A DNA stretch of 64,000 nucleotides. It comes from Kitasatospora sp. GAS204B. Its GTDB lineage: Bacteria > Actinomycetota > Actinomycetes > Streptomycetales > Streptomycetaceae. The notes below the pieces were generated by a model. That model had not been told where the DNA came from and did not search any database. It saw nothing but the letters and a program-made list of their open reading frames with translations. The DNA is taken from assembly GCF_029892155.1 (NCBI RefSeq), contig NZ_JARZAG010000010.1, positions 124,001 through 188,000 on the forward strand, read 5' to 3'. The position numbers and the translations under genes were made by a program. Below, piece after piece: positions 8,873-17,056 of this stretch; position 1 is the stretch's first letter, and each line of letters opens with the position of its first letter.

Positions 8873-9167
8873 CGTCCGCTTCAACTACGCCGACCAAACT
8901 CACGATAACTCACCATGATCGCTTGCCATCCAACCCAGTCGACGCAGGTCAGCGTGGGCCGAGCGACTGACTTTGCTGTCAAAGAACATGGGGTGCCTGC
9001 CGCGAGAGAGCAACGGCGTCTGACGGCCTCTCCCATCACTGTTCGACGGCCGCCCGGATGCCGCCCGGTTCGGGATCGGCCGCGTCCGGGATCACCATGC
9101 CCCCTCGGACGGGACTATCAGGATTCCGGCTCTGCCCCGTAACCGGCGGTAGCATTGCGTAGTGATC
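8873..9167. other. Intergenic stretch without a convincing gene
   Basis: No reading frame here has coding character that I recognise. It contains the 17-bp repeat at 9111-9127 and lies downstream of the decayed ISL3 transposase, so part of it is probably insertion-sequence debris. Confidence 0.5.
9111..9127. repeat. 17-bp direct repeat, copy 1 (GGGACTATCAGGATTCC)
   Basis: GGGACTATCAGGATTCC occurs here and again at 13647-13663 in the same orientation, with unrelated flanks. Copy 1 lies just beyond the end of the ISL3 transposase remnant, so it may be an IS terminal repeat. Confidence 0.6.
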
Positions 9168-9430
9168 ACTGGAGGCGGATGCGGTGCCGGAGCAGGGGCC
9201 CAACTCCTTGATCTCACGCAGGAGGTGGGTGACGGGCATCGCGGGGTCTTCGGCCCAGCGCTGGCACAGGTGGTCCCGGTAGGGGTCGACGAGCGTGGGC
9301 TTGTAGCGGGGTGCGCGGCGCTCTGCGGTGGGCTCCTTCATGCGGGCGTACCGCTTGACGGTGCTCAGGGCGACGTCGAGGCGGCGGGCGCACTCAGGCA
9401 GGCCGACGCCGCGCCCGGCCGGCCGGGCGG
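9168..9430 (-). pseudogene. Remnant of an ISL3-family transposase
   Basis: The minus-strand frame reads ARRLDVALSTVKRYAR, then KYKP-type text RYKPTLVDPYRDHL and PVTHLLREIKELG, which matches the middle (helix-turn-helix and following insertion) part of actinobacterial ISL3 transposases. Homology begins abruptly after an in-frame stop near 9437 and ends near 9168, after which the frame carries unrelated sequence to a stop at 9036. Both the N-terminal zinc-finger part and the catalytic DDE half are absent, so this is a short dead fragment. It marks past transposition in the neighbourhood. Confidence 0.65.
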
Positions 9431-9568
9431 CCCGCTAACTCCTGCACAACCTAACCGAGTTGGTCGGCGAGCCAGCGCGTGCGCCGCTGGTAACGTTCGA
9501 TCAGGCCGGGGGGAAAGCCGACGGCTGTTGCGGCGGACTCCGGCCGCTCTTGGCATGCCGCGTGTGGG

Positions 9569-10066
9569 CTACCGACCGTTGAGAACCTCGGCGCTGACGG
9601 TCCGGTGCCAGCGGTTCAGTGTGCGCGTCTGCTCGGTAGCTCGCTGGATCAGTCGGTCAAGATCGCCCGGGTCCAGGCGCGGCTCGTTGTCGGCGATGGA
9701 GCGCAGTGCCTGCCACAGCGCGGTCTTGCCCTCAACGCCGGCGCGCATGCCCTCCAGTTCGATCAGATCGCTCAGCGGGGAGCGGCGAGTCAGCGTTCCG
9801 TTGGGCTTGAGGCGTGCGATCCGTTCGCCCGCGAGGCCGAGCCAGGTGCGGTAGTGGCGTACGGGCACGGCGAGGCTGTTCATGATCCGTACGAGGTCGT
9901 CGCGGTCCTGCTCCACGTCACGGGCCAACTGGCGCAGCTCGGCCGCACGGCGACTGTCCGGGTGCGTGTCGGCCATCCGGCGGGCGAGCGCGGCGCCGCC
10001 GAATGCACCGGTGAGGTGGTCGTTCAGGTAGATGCTCAGGGGTTCCGACAGGAACGTGGCTGTCAT
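9569..10066 (-). CDS. Conserved hypothetical helical protein (ferritin-like/hemerythrin-like in appearance)
   Basis: 165-aa soluble, predominantly helical protein. The N-terminus SEPLSIYLNDHLTGAFGGAALARRM resembles a family of small streptomycete proteins of unknown function that look like ferritin-like four-helix bundles; acidic and His residues (LNDH, ARDVEQDRDDL, IELEGMRAGVEGK) are spaced through the helices but I see no complete di-iron motif. ATG at 10066 was preferred over the longer frame because AAGGA precedes it and the upstream residues are low-complexity Pro/Arg. It is divergent from the CYTH remnant. Function unknown. Confidence 0.75.
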   Translation of the reverse strand: MTATFLSEPLSIYLNDHLTGAFGGAALARRMADTHPDSRRAAELRQLARDVEQDRDDLVRIMNSLAVPVRHYRTWLGLAGERIARLKPNGTLTRRSPLSDLIELEGMRAGVEGKTALWQALRSIADNEPRLDPGDLDRLIQRATEQTRTLNRWHRTVSAEVLNGR

Positions 10067-10182
10067 CGCGTGTCCTTCGAAGGGTTGGCCGACCGGGCCG
10101 CACGCACGCCGTGGCGGAGGCAGTGCCCGGGCCGCCACGGCCTCCGGGTGTGTCCGAGGCCGGCGCGGGAAGGCGCTGAAGT

Positions 10183-10590
10183 ATGGCCAGGGAATTGACG
10201 GAGACGGAACGCAGGTACGAAGGGCTCGCACTGCCGGCGAGCCTGGAGAAGCTGCCCGGCGTGGCGGCAACCCGCGGTGCCGAGCCGCAGGACCTCGACG
10301 CCGTCTCCTACGACACCCCGGATCTACGGCTTCTGCGCCGGGGGATCACCGTACGCCGTAGATGCGGCGGCAGCGACGCCGGATGGCACGTCAAGCTGCC
10401 GCTCGGCGCCGACTCGCGGCGGGAGGTGCACCTCCCGCTCGACGCAGGGGGCTCGCACGAGATGCCCGCGGAGTTCGCCGACCGGCTCGCGGCCTTCACC
10501 CGCGGCGGCGCCGTGCTCCCCGTGGCCCGTCTGCGCACCCATCGGTCCCGGCAGCAGTTGCGCGACGACAAGGGGGGCACCGGCCGCGAA
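10183..10590 (+). pseudogene. Truncated CYTH-domain protein (N-terminal part of a CYTH-CHAD protein)
   Basis: Reads TETERRYEGLALPASLEKL, then DLDAVSYDTPDLRLLRRGITVRRRCGG, GWHVKLPLGADSRREVHLPL and LPVARLRTHRSRQQL. These are the triphosphate-tunnel beta strands of CYTH-CHAD proteins (ExExK-like acidic start, YDTPDLRL, GWHLKLP, LRTHR). The family continues with the rest of the CYTH barrel and a 250-residue CHAD domain, but here similarity stops near 10590 and the frame drifts into a different gene fragment. The true start may be the ATG at 10183 (AAGTATGGCC context). Probably inactive. Confidence 0.75.
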
Positions 10591-10617
10591 GCTGCCAGCC
10601 CCAGCGGTACGAGACGT

Positions 10618-10745
10618 TCGGTGCCGGCTTCGCCGTCACGGTGCTGTGGCGGATCGCCTTGGCCGTCTTCGTCATCTGGCTGCTCGGGTTCATCGCCCGC
10701 GGGACCACGGCCGGCGGGAGCCGGGGTCGCTGGTACCGCTGGTAG
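10618..10745 (+). pseudogene. C-terminal remnant of a small conserved hydrophobic membrane protein
   Basis: In a frame different from the CYTH remnant, codons from 10618 read GAGFAVTVLWRIALAVFVIW then LLGFIARG and end GRWYRW before the stop. This is closely similar to the intact 56-aa protein at 17883-18053 (GAGFALHILWWVAVAVLVLW, LLGFVARG, SRWYRW). Only the second half is present, joined directly to the truncated CYTH gene, so a deletion has fused two unrelated genes. Confidence 0.75.
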
Positions 10746-10892
10746 CGGATTTCGCGGTCCGACGGCACAGGGGTGCCTGCCGACCGTCGCGCGCGGTGCC
10801 GACGAGGCCCCGGGCATGTGCTGGGCCCCGTCCCGCAGGCCGCCCGGTGCCGTTCCCGGGACCGCTGCGGCGTGCTGCGAGCGCCAGCAACG

Positions 10893-11894
10893 CTACCGGT
10901 CCCCCGGGGGGTCGCCGTCTTCGTCTCCCGGGTCGTGGGCGGGGTCGTCGAAGACGACGTCGATGTGCTGTTCGGGGCGGCGCTCCTCCTGGCGGGTGAT
11001 GGACTCCAGGACCTCCTGGTCGCTTTCGGTCAGCGGGGGCTGCACCAGGGCGCGCGGCCACAGCCGTCGGGCGAGTACCACGTTCGTCTCCGCCGCGTAG
11101 ACGGTCACCTGCGCCACGAGGTAGAGCCAGGACAGCAGGCCGATCACGGTGGCGAAGAATCCGTAGACCTCGGTGGCGTGGCGCAGTTGGTGGGTCACCA
11201 GGACCGCGCCGAAGGCCTGCAGGAGGGTGAACAGAGGCCCTGCGAACGCGCAGCCGGGCACGAGGGCGCGCATGGTGATCTGCTTGGGGGTGAGGATGCG
11301 GAAGCACGCCAGGCACAGGGCCGTGTTGACGAGCCCGGACAGCACCAGGGCACCGATGCGCGCGACCGTGCCCGCCAAAGTGGTCGCGATCAGGCTCGCC
11401 GCGGCGGTGGCCACGATCAGTCCGGTCCCCAGGACGGCGAACAGGGCCAGGCTGCGGGCCAGGCGCGGCCAGTAGCCAGGGCGCTTGATCCCGGGCACGT
11501 TCCACACCTCGGCCATGGTGTGCTGCAGGATCTGCGCGATCCCGAGCGCGCCGTACAAGAGCCCGGCGATGCCGACGGCCAGTGCCAGGCCGCTGCCCTG
11601 GACGCTGTGGACGTTCTGCCGCAGCTGGTCCCCGATGATCGGGAAGTCGGCCAGCGCGGAGTTGACCACGGCCCCCTGCGCGCCGGGGTGACCGTGCAGG
11701 ACGAAACCGAGCACGGTGGACAGCAGGAGAAGCAGTGGGATCAGCGCGACGAATGCGTAGTAGGTGATCAGTGCGGCGAGCAGGCCGCCGCGGTCGTCGC
11801 CGTACTTCTTGACCACGCCGACCCCCACCGCCAGGGCGGTGCGGCGCTGCTGGGCGCGGTCCACGGCCCGGATCAGCTGTTCGATGGGATTCAT
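10893..11894 (-). CDS. YihY/BrkB family inner-membrane protein
   Basis: 333-aa integral membrane protein of the YihY (virulence factor BrkB, PF03631) family. It starts with a short amphipathic N-terminus, then about six hydrophobic segments between residues 35 and 290. Family landmarks are GGLLAALITYYAFVALIPLL near 36, LLYGALGIAQILQHTMAEVW near 112, NVPGIKRPGYW near 134 and VYGFFATVIGLLSWLYLVAQ near 243. The C-terminal 60 residues are acidic and soluble. RBS GGAGGG precedes the ATG at 11894. Members are implicated in envelope homeostasis, but the molecular activity is not established. Confidence 0.88.
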   Translation of the reverse strand: MNPIEQLIRAVDRAQQRRTALAVGVGVVKKYGDDRGGLLAALITYYAFVALIPLLLLLSTVLGFVLHGHPGAQGAVVNSALADFPIIGDQLRQNVHSVQGSGLALAVGIAGLLYGALGIAQILQHTMAEVWNVPGIKRPGYWPRLARSLALFAVLGTGLIVATAAASLIATTLAGTVARIGALVLSGLVNTALCLACFRILTPKQITMRALVPGCAFAGPLFTLLQAFGAVLVTHQLRHATEVYGFFATVIGLLSWLYLVAQVTVYAAETNVVLARRLWPRALVQPPLTESDQEVLESITRQEERRPEQHIDVVFDDPAHDPGDEDGDPPGDR

Positions 11895-12005
11895 GTCAGG
11901 CCCTCCTGCCGTAGGCCCCGTGGGATTCTCTGAGAGGCGTGTGCCCGGCAGCCGTCGCAGGTACCCGGTATCGGGGTGCCCATCGAAGCCGTCGCAGTGG
12001 TGCCG

Positions 12006-12175
12006 TCAGGGCATCGCCGTGCCGGACGCGAGTCGGGCCGCAGTCTCGAGCATCAGCGCGTGAACGAAGGCCTGGGGCAGATTTCCGCGCAGCTGGCGCT
12101 GGGCGACGTCGGGCTCCTCCGCGTACCGGCCCGCCGGTCCGCACGCCGCACGGTTGCGTTCGAACCAGCGCGCCG
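12006..12175 (-). pseudogene. C-terminal remnant of a GH15 glucoamylase/trehalase-like protein
   Basis: The minus strand reads RWFERNRAACGPAGRYAEEP followed by RQLRGNLPQAFVHALMLETA and a stop at 12006. The GLYAEE...GNLPQAFVHALMLE pattern is the extreme C-terminus of actinobacterial GH15 (alpha,alpha-trehalase/glucan glucohydrolase) proteins, where the Glu of YAEE corresponds to the catalytic base region. Nothing upstream of about 12175 belongs to the family, so roughly 550 residues are missing. Confidence 0.6.
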
Positions 12176-13197
12176 CGCTGGAGCCGCGATGAAACCGCCG
12201 CGAGTGAGACCGCCCGGGGACTTCGGCAGTATCACCTCAGACGCCGCTATCGGAACGGGCGACGCGCCTCCCCCTCCCTCGTCGCGGACGGCCTCCCGTC
12301 TGGAACGCCAACGGGATCCCGCGCACCCGAGCCGCACAGACCGCGGCGAGAGGCCGGGGCGGACAGGAGGCGGGAGGGCGCTCCTCCTCCCGCACCACCT
12401 CGGCGGCAGCACCGCCGGCGGCACGGAGAGCGACTTCCTCTCTCTCGGACACGCAAAAATCTATGCTGCCCGGAGTAGACATCGGATGGTTCCGTGGTTA
12501 GTGTTTCTCTCGTAATCGCGGTCAAGCGGTACCCGCCAGACACGAACTGGCGGGCAGCAGTACAGAAGTTTGCAGGTGAGCACGGTCGCGGGATCCCGAA
12601 GCCAGAGCAGTTGCAGGACGGCGACGGAATCGGCGGCCGGGCCGGCGGCCCGCAGGTATCAGGGGCCGCCACCGAGTGGTACCGCGGTAGTGAAAGTGCA
12701 GTTTGAGCAGGTGAAGTTGAGTTGAGCGGTACCAGCAGTCGTAGTACGCGGTATCTCAGCAAAGGCGCCAGGACTGCGGGCGCGCGTGCTGGGAGTTCGG
12801 CAGTGGGGTTCCAAGCCAAGCAGGTGAGCAGGACGGGCGACGGGGCTGGCTGCCGGACCAGGCGGCCCGGGAGGGCCGTAGCAGTAGCCAGGTAGTTGGC
12901 AGTACCGCAGTTCGCAGTGCCAGTCAGTACAGAGGATGAACGGAGGGACAGAGCGCCATCAGGATCGCCCGGCCCGTGAGGCATTCACCCGGGCGGACAC
13001 CGCAGACCCCCTTTGAGTACGAGGACGGTGGTTTCCGGTCACGCATACGCGATCCACGCACATCCCCACCCCCGGGGAGTTGCGGAACATGGAACCCGGC
13101 CCAGGCCGGTAGATGGTGTAAAACCCTTCGGGGCCCCGGAGCCGTTATGGCGCCGGGGCCCCTCGACGCGTCCCCGAACCAACACAGAAGAGGTGCA
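12176..13197. other. Long non-coding or degenerate interval
   Basis: About 1 kb without a gene I can support. Codon-position bias is lost on both strands. Two hairpins are visible: 8-bp stem 12532-12539/12547-12554, and a 10-bp perfect stem 13130-13139/13153-13162 that ends 35 bp before the MerR start. Between 12550 and 12930 short words such as GCAGGTGAGCA (about 12571 and 12822) and AGTAC recur irregularly, which looks like decayed sequence. Confidence 0.5.
13130..13162 (+). promoter_or_regulatory. Leader hairpin upstream of the MerR gene
   Basis: Perfect 10-bp inverted repeat GGGGCCCCGG/CCGGGGCCCC with a 13-nt loop, ending 35 bp before the GTG start at 13198. It could be a terminator of upstream transcription or a structured 5' leader. 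Confidence 0.5.
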
Positions 13198-13548
13198 GTG
13201 ACCACGGCAACCATTCGACCGCACACCCCCGACAACCTCGACGACGACGACTACCCTGCCTACACCATGGGCCGCGCCGCCGAGATGACCGGAACCACCC
13301 CCGGCTTCCTACGCTCCCTGGGCGAACAGGGCCTCATCACCCCACTTCGCTCCGAGGGCGGCCACCGCCGCTACTCCCGCTACCAACTGCGCATCGCGAT
13401 GCGCGCCCGCGACCTCGTCGACCAGGGCACCGCCATCGACGCCGCCTGCCGCATCATCATCCTCGAAGACCAACTCGAAGAAGCCCTGCGCATCAACGAA
13501 GAGCTCCGCCAGAGCGCCGGCGACCCACAACCCCCAGCAGACACCTGA
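13198..13548 (+). CDS. MerR-type helix-turn-helix regulator
   Basis: 116-aa DNA-binding protein. The MerR winged helix covers residues about 18-85: YTMGRAAEMTGTTPGFLRSL, EQGLITPLRSEGGHRRYSRY, then a predicted coiled-coil dimerisation helix (LEDQLEEALRINEELRQ). The arrangement resembles the HspR-like/short MerR regulators common in streptomycetes, with no cysteine effector-binding motif visible. GTG at 13198 was chosen because AGAAGAGG precedes it; the longer frame upstream crosses the leader hairpin. Target genes are unknown. Confidence 0.85.
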   Translation: MTTATIRPHTPDNLDDDDYPAYTMGRAAEMTGTTPGFLRSLGEQGLITPLRSEGGHRRYSRYQLRIAMRARDLVDQGTAIDAACRIIILEDQLEEALRINEELRQSAGDPQPPADT

Positions 13549-13646
13549 CCTCCCCGCCGCGCTCAGCCGCCGGGACCGGTCGGTGGTGCGGCAGCCAGGA
13601 CAACTCCGGGCACGCCGAGGCATCGCAGCGCCACCCTTCCCTGCTG

Positions 13647-13663
13647 GGGACTATCAGGATTCC
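13647..13663. repeat. 17-bp direct repeat, copy 2 (GGGACTATCAGGATTCC)
   Basis: Second copy of the 17-mer at 9111-9127, same orientation. The stop codon of the adjacent frameshifted minus-strand gene lies inside this motif. Confidence 0.6.
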
Positions 13664-13955
13664 CGCGGAGGCCGGATGACGGGGCCGGTCCGGGGGCAGG
13701 CAGTGGGGGTGCTGTCCTCGGGCCAGCCGGGGTCGCGGTCGAGCAGCCGGCCGATGCACCGGTCCCAGTCCGCGTGGCGGTGTTCGGTGCCGGCCGGGAC
13801 CGCGGTGTAGCAGCGGTCGGGGAAGTGGTCGAGGTCGTCGGGGGCGCGATGAGCAGGGCGGTGCAGCCGCTCCGATCGGGCAGGGCGATGAACCACCGTA
13901 GTTCGATGGTGTACGGGTCGGACGTGCGGGAGTGGCACTCGACCGAGAGGTCCAT
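13654..13955 (-). pseudogene. Frameshifted small gene of unknown family
   Basis: The minus strand starts MDLSVECHSRTSDPYTIELR in one frame and switches near 13855 to another frame reading DDLDHFPDRCYTAVPAGTEH and DRCIGRLLDRDPGWPED. Both halves have good coding bias and neither makes sense alone, so I infer one gene with a one-base indel. The joined protein would be about 100 aa with no recognised domain. The stop lies in the 17-bp repeat, so the C-terminus may also be artificial. It could be a sequencing error or real decay. Confidence 0.35.
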
Positions 13956-14106
13956 CAGGCCGTCCCGGTAGGCAAGTTGTGTGGTCGTGCGGCTGCTGAT
14001 GACATCCGTGCCTTGCCTTTCCGGACGACCGCGGCAGCCCGCGTCTTCGCTTTGCCTAGCAGATCACGCATCGGTGGGGTCCGGTGCGCGCGGATCAGAC
14101 GTGCGG

Positions 14107-14397
14107 TCAGCGCAGCAGTACGGCCAGGAGTTCGGCAAGCGTCGGGCCGCTGTCGGCTGGGTGGCGCAGTTGCCCGGCGTCGATGACGTGGTAGCGATTG
14201 GTCCGCCCGTGCCGCTCGTGGCTGAGGTAGCCGGCGTTTTCGAGGTCGACGATGATGCGCTGGACCGCGCGTTCGGTCAGGAGGCACTGGGCGGCGATGT
14301 CGCGGACCCGGATGCCGGGGTCTCGGGCGATCTGGACCAGCACGCGGGCGTGGTTGGTCAGGAAGGTCCACTGACGTTGTGCCGGGCTGTCGTCCAC
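14107..14397 (-). CDS. Winged-helix transcriptional regulator (MarR-like), paralogue 1
   Basis: 96-aa DNA-binding protein paralogous to the protein at 19883-20239. The shared core is WTFLTNHARVL, IARDPGIR, AAQCLLTERAVQ, DLENAGYLSHERHGRTNRYH and LRHPADSGPTLAELL. This is a winged HTH with a basic wing, as in short MarR-type regulators that are abundant in Streptomyces. I chose GTG at 14397 because the alignment with the paralogue begins there and TATCCT sits about 6 nt upstream, suggesting a leaderless mRNA. A longer frame from 14577 is unlikely. Target unknown. Confidence 0.75.
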   Translation of the reverse strand: MDDSPAQRQWTFLTNHARVLVQIARDPGIRVRDIAAQCLLTERAVQRIIVDLENAGYLSHERHGRTNRYHVIDAGQLRHPADSGPTLAELLAVLLR

Positions 14398-14551
14398 GCC
14401 ACCAGGATATGGCGCCCGTGTTGCACCACTTGAAAGCAGGACATTGAATTCGTGCATTGGTTGACAGGTCTGCTGAATGGGCGAACAGTGAGAACGCAGC
14501 CCCAGCAAGCGCGTTGGGGAGGCGGGGGTCACGCGAAGGAGGCTGGAACCC

Positions 14552-14848
14552 GTGGGACGTGTGAGCCGCGAAGGCATGGACGAGCTGTCCGGATTCCTGA
14601 AGCAACGGCTCGGCGAGTCGGCCGGCGGGCCCGAAGCTGACGCGCTGTCGGAGCCGGTGCGCCGGACGGTCAGGCATGCCCTCGCCGGCGTTGAGGCCTA
14701 TCTCGCGGCCGTGGAAGCAGGCACCATCTCCGACCCGTCCATGCATGCGTACGCCGGGGAGCTGTGGGACCGCTTGCAGCACATCGCAGGAGCATGGCCG
14801 AACGCCTCAGAGGGCGACAGTCCGCAGGCCCTGTCGGCCGCTCGCTGA
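14552..14848 (+). CDS. Conserved hypothetical small protein
   Basis: 98-aa soluble acidic protein starting GTG with AAGGAGG nine bases upstream. The N-terminus MDELSGFLKQRLGE (after eight residues) looks like the beginning of short streptomycete proteins of unknown function. A helical middle (RTVRHALAGVEAYLAAVEAG) and a conserved-looking Trp-containing end (YAGELWDRLQHIAGAW) follow. It is divergent from the winged-helix gene at 14107-14397. No function can be assigned. Confidence 0.6.
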   Translation: MGRVSREGMDELSGFLKQRLGESAGGPEADALSEPVRRTVRHALAGVEAYLAAVEAGTISDPSMHAYAGELWDRLQHIAGAWPNASEGDSPQALSAAR

Positions 14849-15068
14849 CGCGCCCGGCCCCAGCCATCGAGCCGCAACGCAGCCGGCGTATCCAACCGAC
14901 GTGAGCACTACCTGACCACCAGGCGAACCCGAGACGAGCAAGAGCATGCGATCTGCCCTGGCATGGTGGACCGACGATGCTCGAAGTGGCGGAGCCTGAG
15001 GTCCGCCTTCAGCAGCGAGCACCCGAGGGACGGGCTGGGGTGCTCCGCGAAGCGGGCCGGCCAGTTTC

Positions 15069-15347
15069 GTGACGGCCGTGGCAGGGCCGTGGTGGGGGTT
15101 GCTCTGCCCCACCAAGGCGGAGCTCTGCCGGCAGGTCACCGACCTGGACATCGCACCGTTCGAGATGACCCGCGACCAGCTCCAGGACGCCGCCGAACGC
15201 ACCGCTTCCGCCTGGCGCCGCCACCTGCGTTCCCAGGTGGCGGACCTGGTGCAGGAGGTGGCGGTGCCGCGTCATGACGGTGGCCTTTCCTGGGTGCCGC
15301 GTGGCGGTGGCGGCGCTGTGGCGGGTCAGGGTCGGTGGCCGGGTTGA
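15069..15347 (+). CDS. Possible small hypothetical protein or gene remnant
   Basis: 92-codon frame whose middle (DLDIAPFEMTRDQLQDAAER, then WRRHLRSQVADLVQEV) has a genuine helical protein look, while both ends are low quality. No convincing RBS precedes the ATG and the 3' end overlaps the DUF2267 gene on the other strand by 22 bp. It may be a fragment of a longer protein. Family not recognised. Confidence 0.3.
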   Translation: MTAVAGPWWGLLCPTKAELCRQVTDLDIAPFEMTRDQLQDAAERTASAWRRHLRSQVADLVQEVAVPRHDGGLSWVPRGGGGAVAGQGRWPG

Positions 15348-15730
15348 GGGCGGCCGAAGAGGAGGTCGTAGCCGGGGGGCAGTTGGAGCAGGATGCGTTC
15401 GGTGAGGTCGTCGCCTGCGGCGTCGGCCGCGGTGGACAGGACGGCGCCGATGTCCCACAGGGCGGTGGTCTCGGTGGCGCCTTCGATCCAGGCGGCGGTG
15501 GCGCGCACGAACCGCTCGGGGCTGAGTGGTTCGGCGGCCTGCAGGGGGTTGAGCAGGATCAGGGCTAGGGTCTCGGGCAGGCGGGCCGCGAGGTGGGCGC
15601 GCACCTCGCCGACCAGGTGGGCGCCGAGCAAGGCCAGGACCACACGGGTGGCCCGTTCTGCCTCCTGGGGTGTGTCGTATTCGCCGCGTTCCTGGACCGC
15701 GTCCAGGAACGCCTGCCATCGAAGAGTCAC
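15326..15730 (-). CDS. DUF2267 domain protein
   Basis: 134-aa cytoplasmic helical protein. The start RWQAFLDAVQERGEYDTPQE and following ATRVVLALLGAHLVGEVRAH with LAARLPE is the DUF2267 signature. These proteins are usually encoded near stress genes in actinobacteria and proteobacteria; molecular role unknown. GTG at 15730 with GGAGA ten bases upstream. Its C-terminal 40 residues form a variable tail. Confidence 0.82.
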   Translation of the reverse strand: MTLRWQAFLDAVQERGEYDTPQEAERATRVVLALLGAHLVGEVRAHLAARLPETLALILLNPLQAAEPLSPERFVRATAAWIEGATETTALWDIGAVLSTAADAAGDDLTERILLQLPPGYDLLFGRPQPGHRP

Positions 15731-15782
15731 CGCGGTTCTCCCTCCGTTTCCGGGCTGGGCACGAACGCCCTCGGCACTTCGC

Positions 15783-16104
15783 TCAGGTCGCGGCGGTCAG
15801 GTGCCGGTGCAGGCCGGTGAGCTTCAGCAGCCGGACCGCGTGGTGGCCGCCACCGCGCAGGACCAGCCATCGGCCTTGGAGGTCAGCCTGGTTGCGGGCC
15901 GCGACGATGATGTTCAGGCCCGCGCAGTCCATGAATGTCACCTCCAGACAGGTCGAGCACGACCGGGTGGTGCGAGCGCAGTGCGTTGGCCAGGGCGCGC
16001 GTCCGTGCGGGGGCGGTGTCGAAATCGATGTCGCCGCTCGGCCTCACCACGGTGGGCGGTCTCGACCCCAGCGCCCACCACACCTCCCGTTGCCCAAGCC
16101 GCAT
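15783..16104 (-). pseudogene. Frameshifted STAS-domain anti-sigma factor antagonist
   Basis: The minus strand reads VVRPSGDIDFDTAPARTRAL and HHPVVLDLSG in one frame, then continues in another as VTFMDCAGLNIIVAARNQAD, WLVLRGGGHHAVRLLKLTGL, ending at 15783. This is a complete SpoIIAA/RsbV-type STAS protein, including the D-C-A-G region around the phosphorylatable position (here DCAG with Cys in place of the usual Ser). The single extra base lies near 15941-15946. An intact relative sits at 19324-19752. Either a decayed paralogue or a sequence error. Confidence 0.72.
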
Positions 16105-16194
16105 TGCTCGACCACCCGCTTCGCCGCCCCTGTCGGCAGGCGGCGCGAGGAGGCCTTCACCCGCAAGGCCCAGAACCCCGCCATTGGCCTGCGT

Positions 16195-16437
16195 TCAGTC
16201 CGGTGGCTCCGGTGGCGTGGACTCGGGGCCCGGCCCACCAGGACCGGGCGGGAGCTGTGGGTCGGACGGTGGGACGGGTGCGCCGGGCGGCGCCGGGGGG
16301 TCCGGTGGCTTCGGCGGCTCAGCCGGCTGCGGCGGGCCAGGCGGGTCGACCGGCTCCAGCGGCCCCGGAGGTGACGGTGGCTCAAGCGGCGGGAACGGGG
16401 TGACGTCGGGGTCATGCGGTACGGGAACGGTGCCCAT
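16195..16437 (-). CDS. Proline-rich small protein
   Basis: 80-aa protein, almost half proline, with GP/PP/EP repeats. It starts with ATG at 16437 and GGAG nine bases upstream, 12 bp after the stop of the preceding Rho_N-like gene. It lacks a signal peptide or membrane segment. Probably a disordered protein; the reading frame is supported mainly by its RBS and placement, and the skewed composition makes the call uncertain. Confidence 0.45.
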   Translation of the reverse strand: MGTVPVPHDPDVTPFPPLEPPSPPGPLEPVDPPGPPQPAEPPKPPDPPAPPGAPVPPSDPQLPPGPGGPGPESTPPEPPD

Positions 16438-16449
16438 GGTGGGTGACTC

Positions 16450-16773
16450 CTATCGGCCCAGCGCGTTCTCGAGCTGCTTCTTGTTCATCTTGGAGCGGCC
16501 GTGGATGTTGCGTTGCCTGGCCTCGTTGTACAGCTGCTCCTTCGTGGGGCCCTGGGAGCCGCTGTGAGAGTGCAGCCCGCCACGCCGCGAGGAGGAGATG
16601 TCCTTCACCGAGCTGCGGCTGGCGGTCTTCGACTCCCCGTGCCGGGCGCGTTCCTTGTTCACCGTCCGAGCGGCGATCTCCTTGGCGCGCTTCTCGCTCT
16701 CACCGCGGTCCAGGGCGCTGTCCTTGATGTGTTCGTACTGGCGTTCCCGCTTGGGAGTTGATCCGCGAGGCAT
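16450..16773 (-). CDS. Small basic protein of the streptomycete 'plasmid stabilization' family with a Rho_N-like end
   Basis: 107-aa highly charged protein: PRGSTPKRERQYEHIKDSAL, RGESEKRAKEIAARTVNKER, then SSVKDISSSRRGGLHSHSG and a C-terminal GPTKEQLYNEARQRNIHGRS with KMNKKQLENALGR. The last part is a SAP/Rho_N-type helix-extended-helix. Proteins of this pattern are widespread in Streptomyces and are often annotated as plasmid stabilization proteins without experimental basis. Start at 16773 was chosen over 16779 because AAGGAG is then nine bases away. Confidence 0.8.
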   Translation of the reverse strand: MPRGSTPKRERQYEHIKDSALDRGESEKRAKEIAARTVNKERARHGESKTASRSSVKDISSSRRGGLHSHSGSQGPTKEQLYNEARQRNIHGRSKMNKKQLENALGR

Positions 16774-17056
16774 GGTCATTCACTCCTTTTCGTTGGCCCG
16801 CGGGGCGCGTCTGCCCAGCATCCGTGAAACGAACCCGGCCGGGGCATCACGCAAACCCGCCCTCACCCGTCCGGAAGTCCTGCCACGAATCCACCGGGCG
16901 GAACAGGTTGTCCGGGTCGCCCGTCCGCCGCCGCTCACTGCCATGTCCGACAGCGGCGGCCGGCGCCGGGCCCGCGTCATGCGTGTGCCCGGTAGGCGGA
17001 TCGGCTACCGGCGTGTCCGGGAGTTAGCCGGACGGGCCGGCCGGAGCCGGGTGCGA

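Noticed and set aside
12532..12554. 8-bp hairpin CCCGCCAG/CTGGCGGG as a small RNA or riboswitch.
   Set aside because: Isolated short hairpin without promoter, terminator or conserved context that I recognise.
13959..14105. Minus-strand frame (RDLLGKAKTRAAAVVRKGKAR) as a separate small gene.
   Set aside because: A plausible basic peptide but without RBS or start in context; the longer frame is a shadow of the winged-helix gene.
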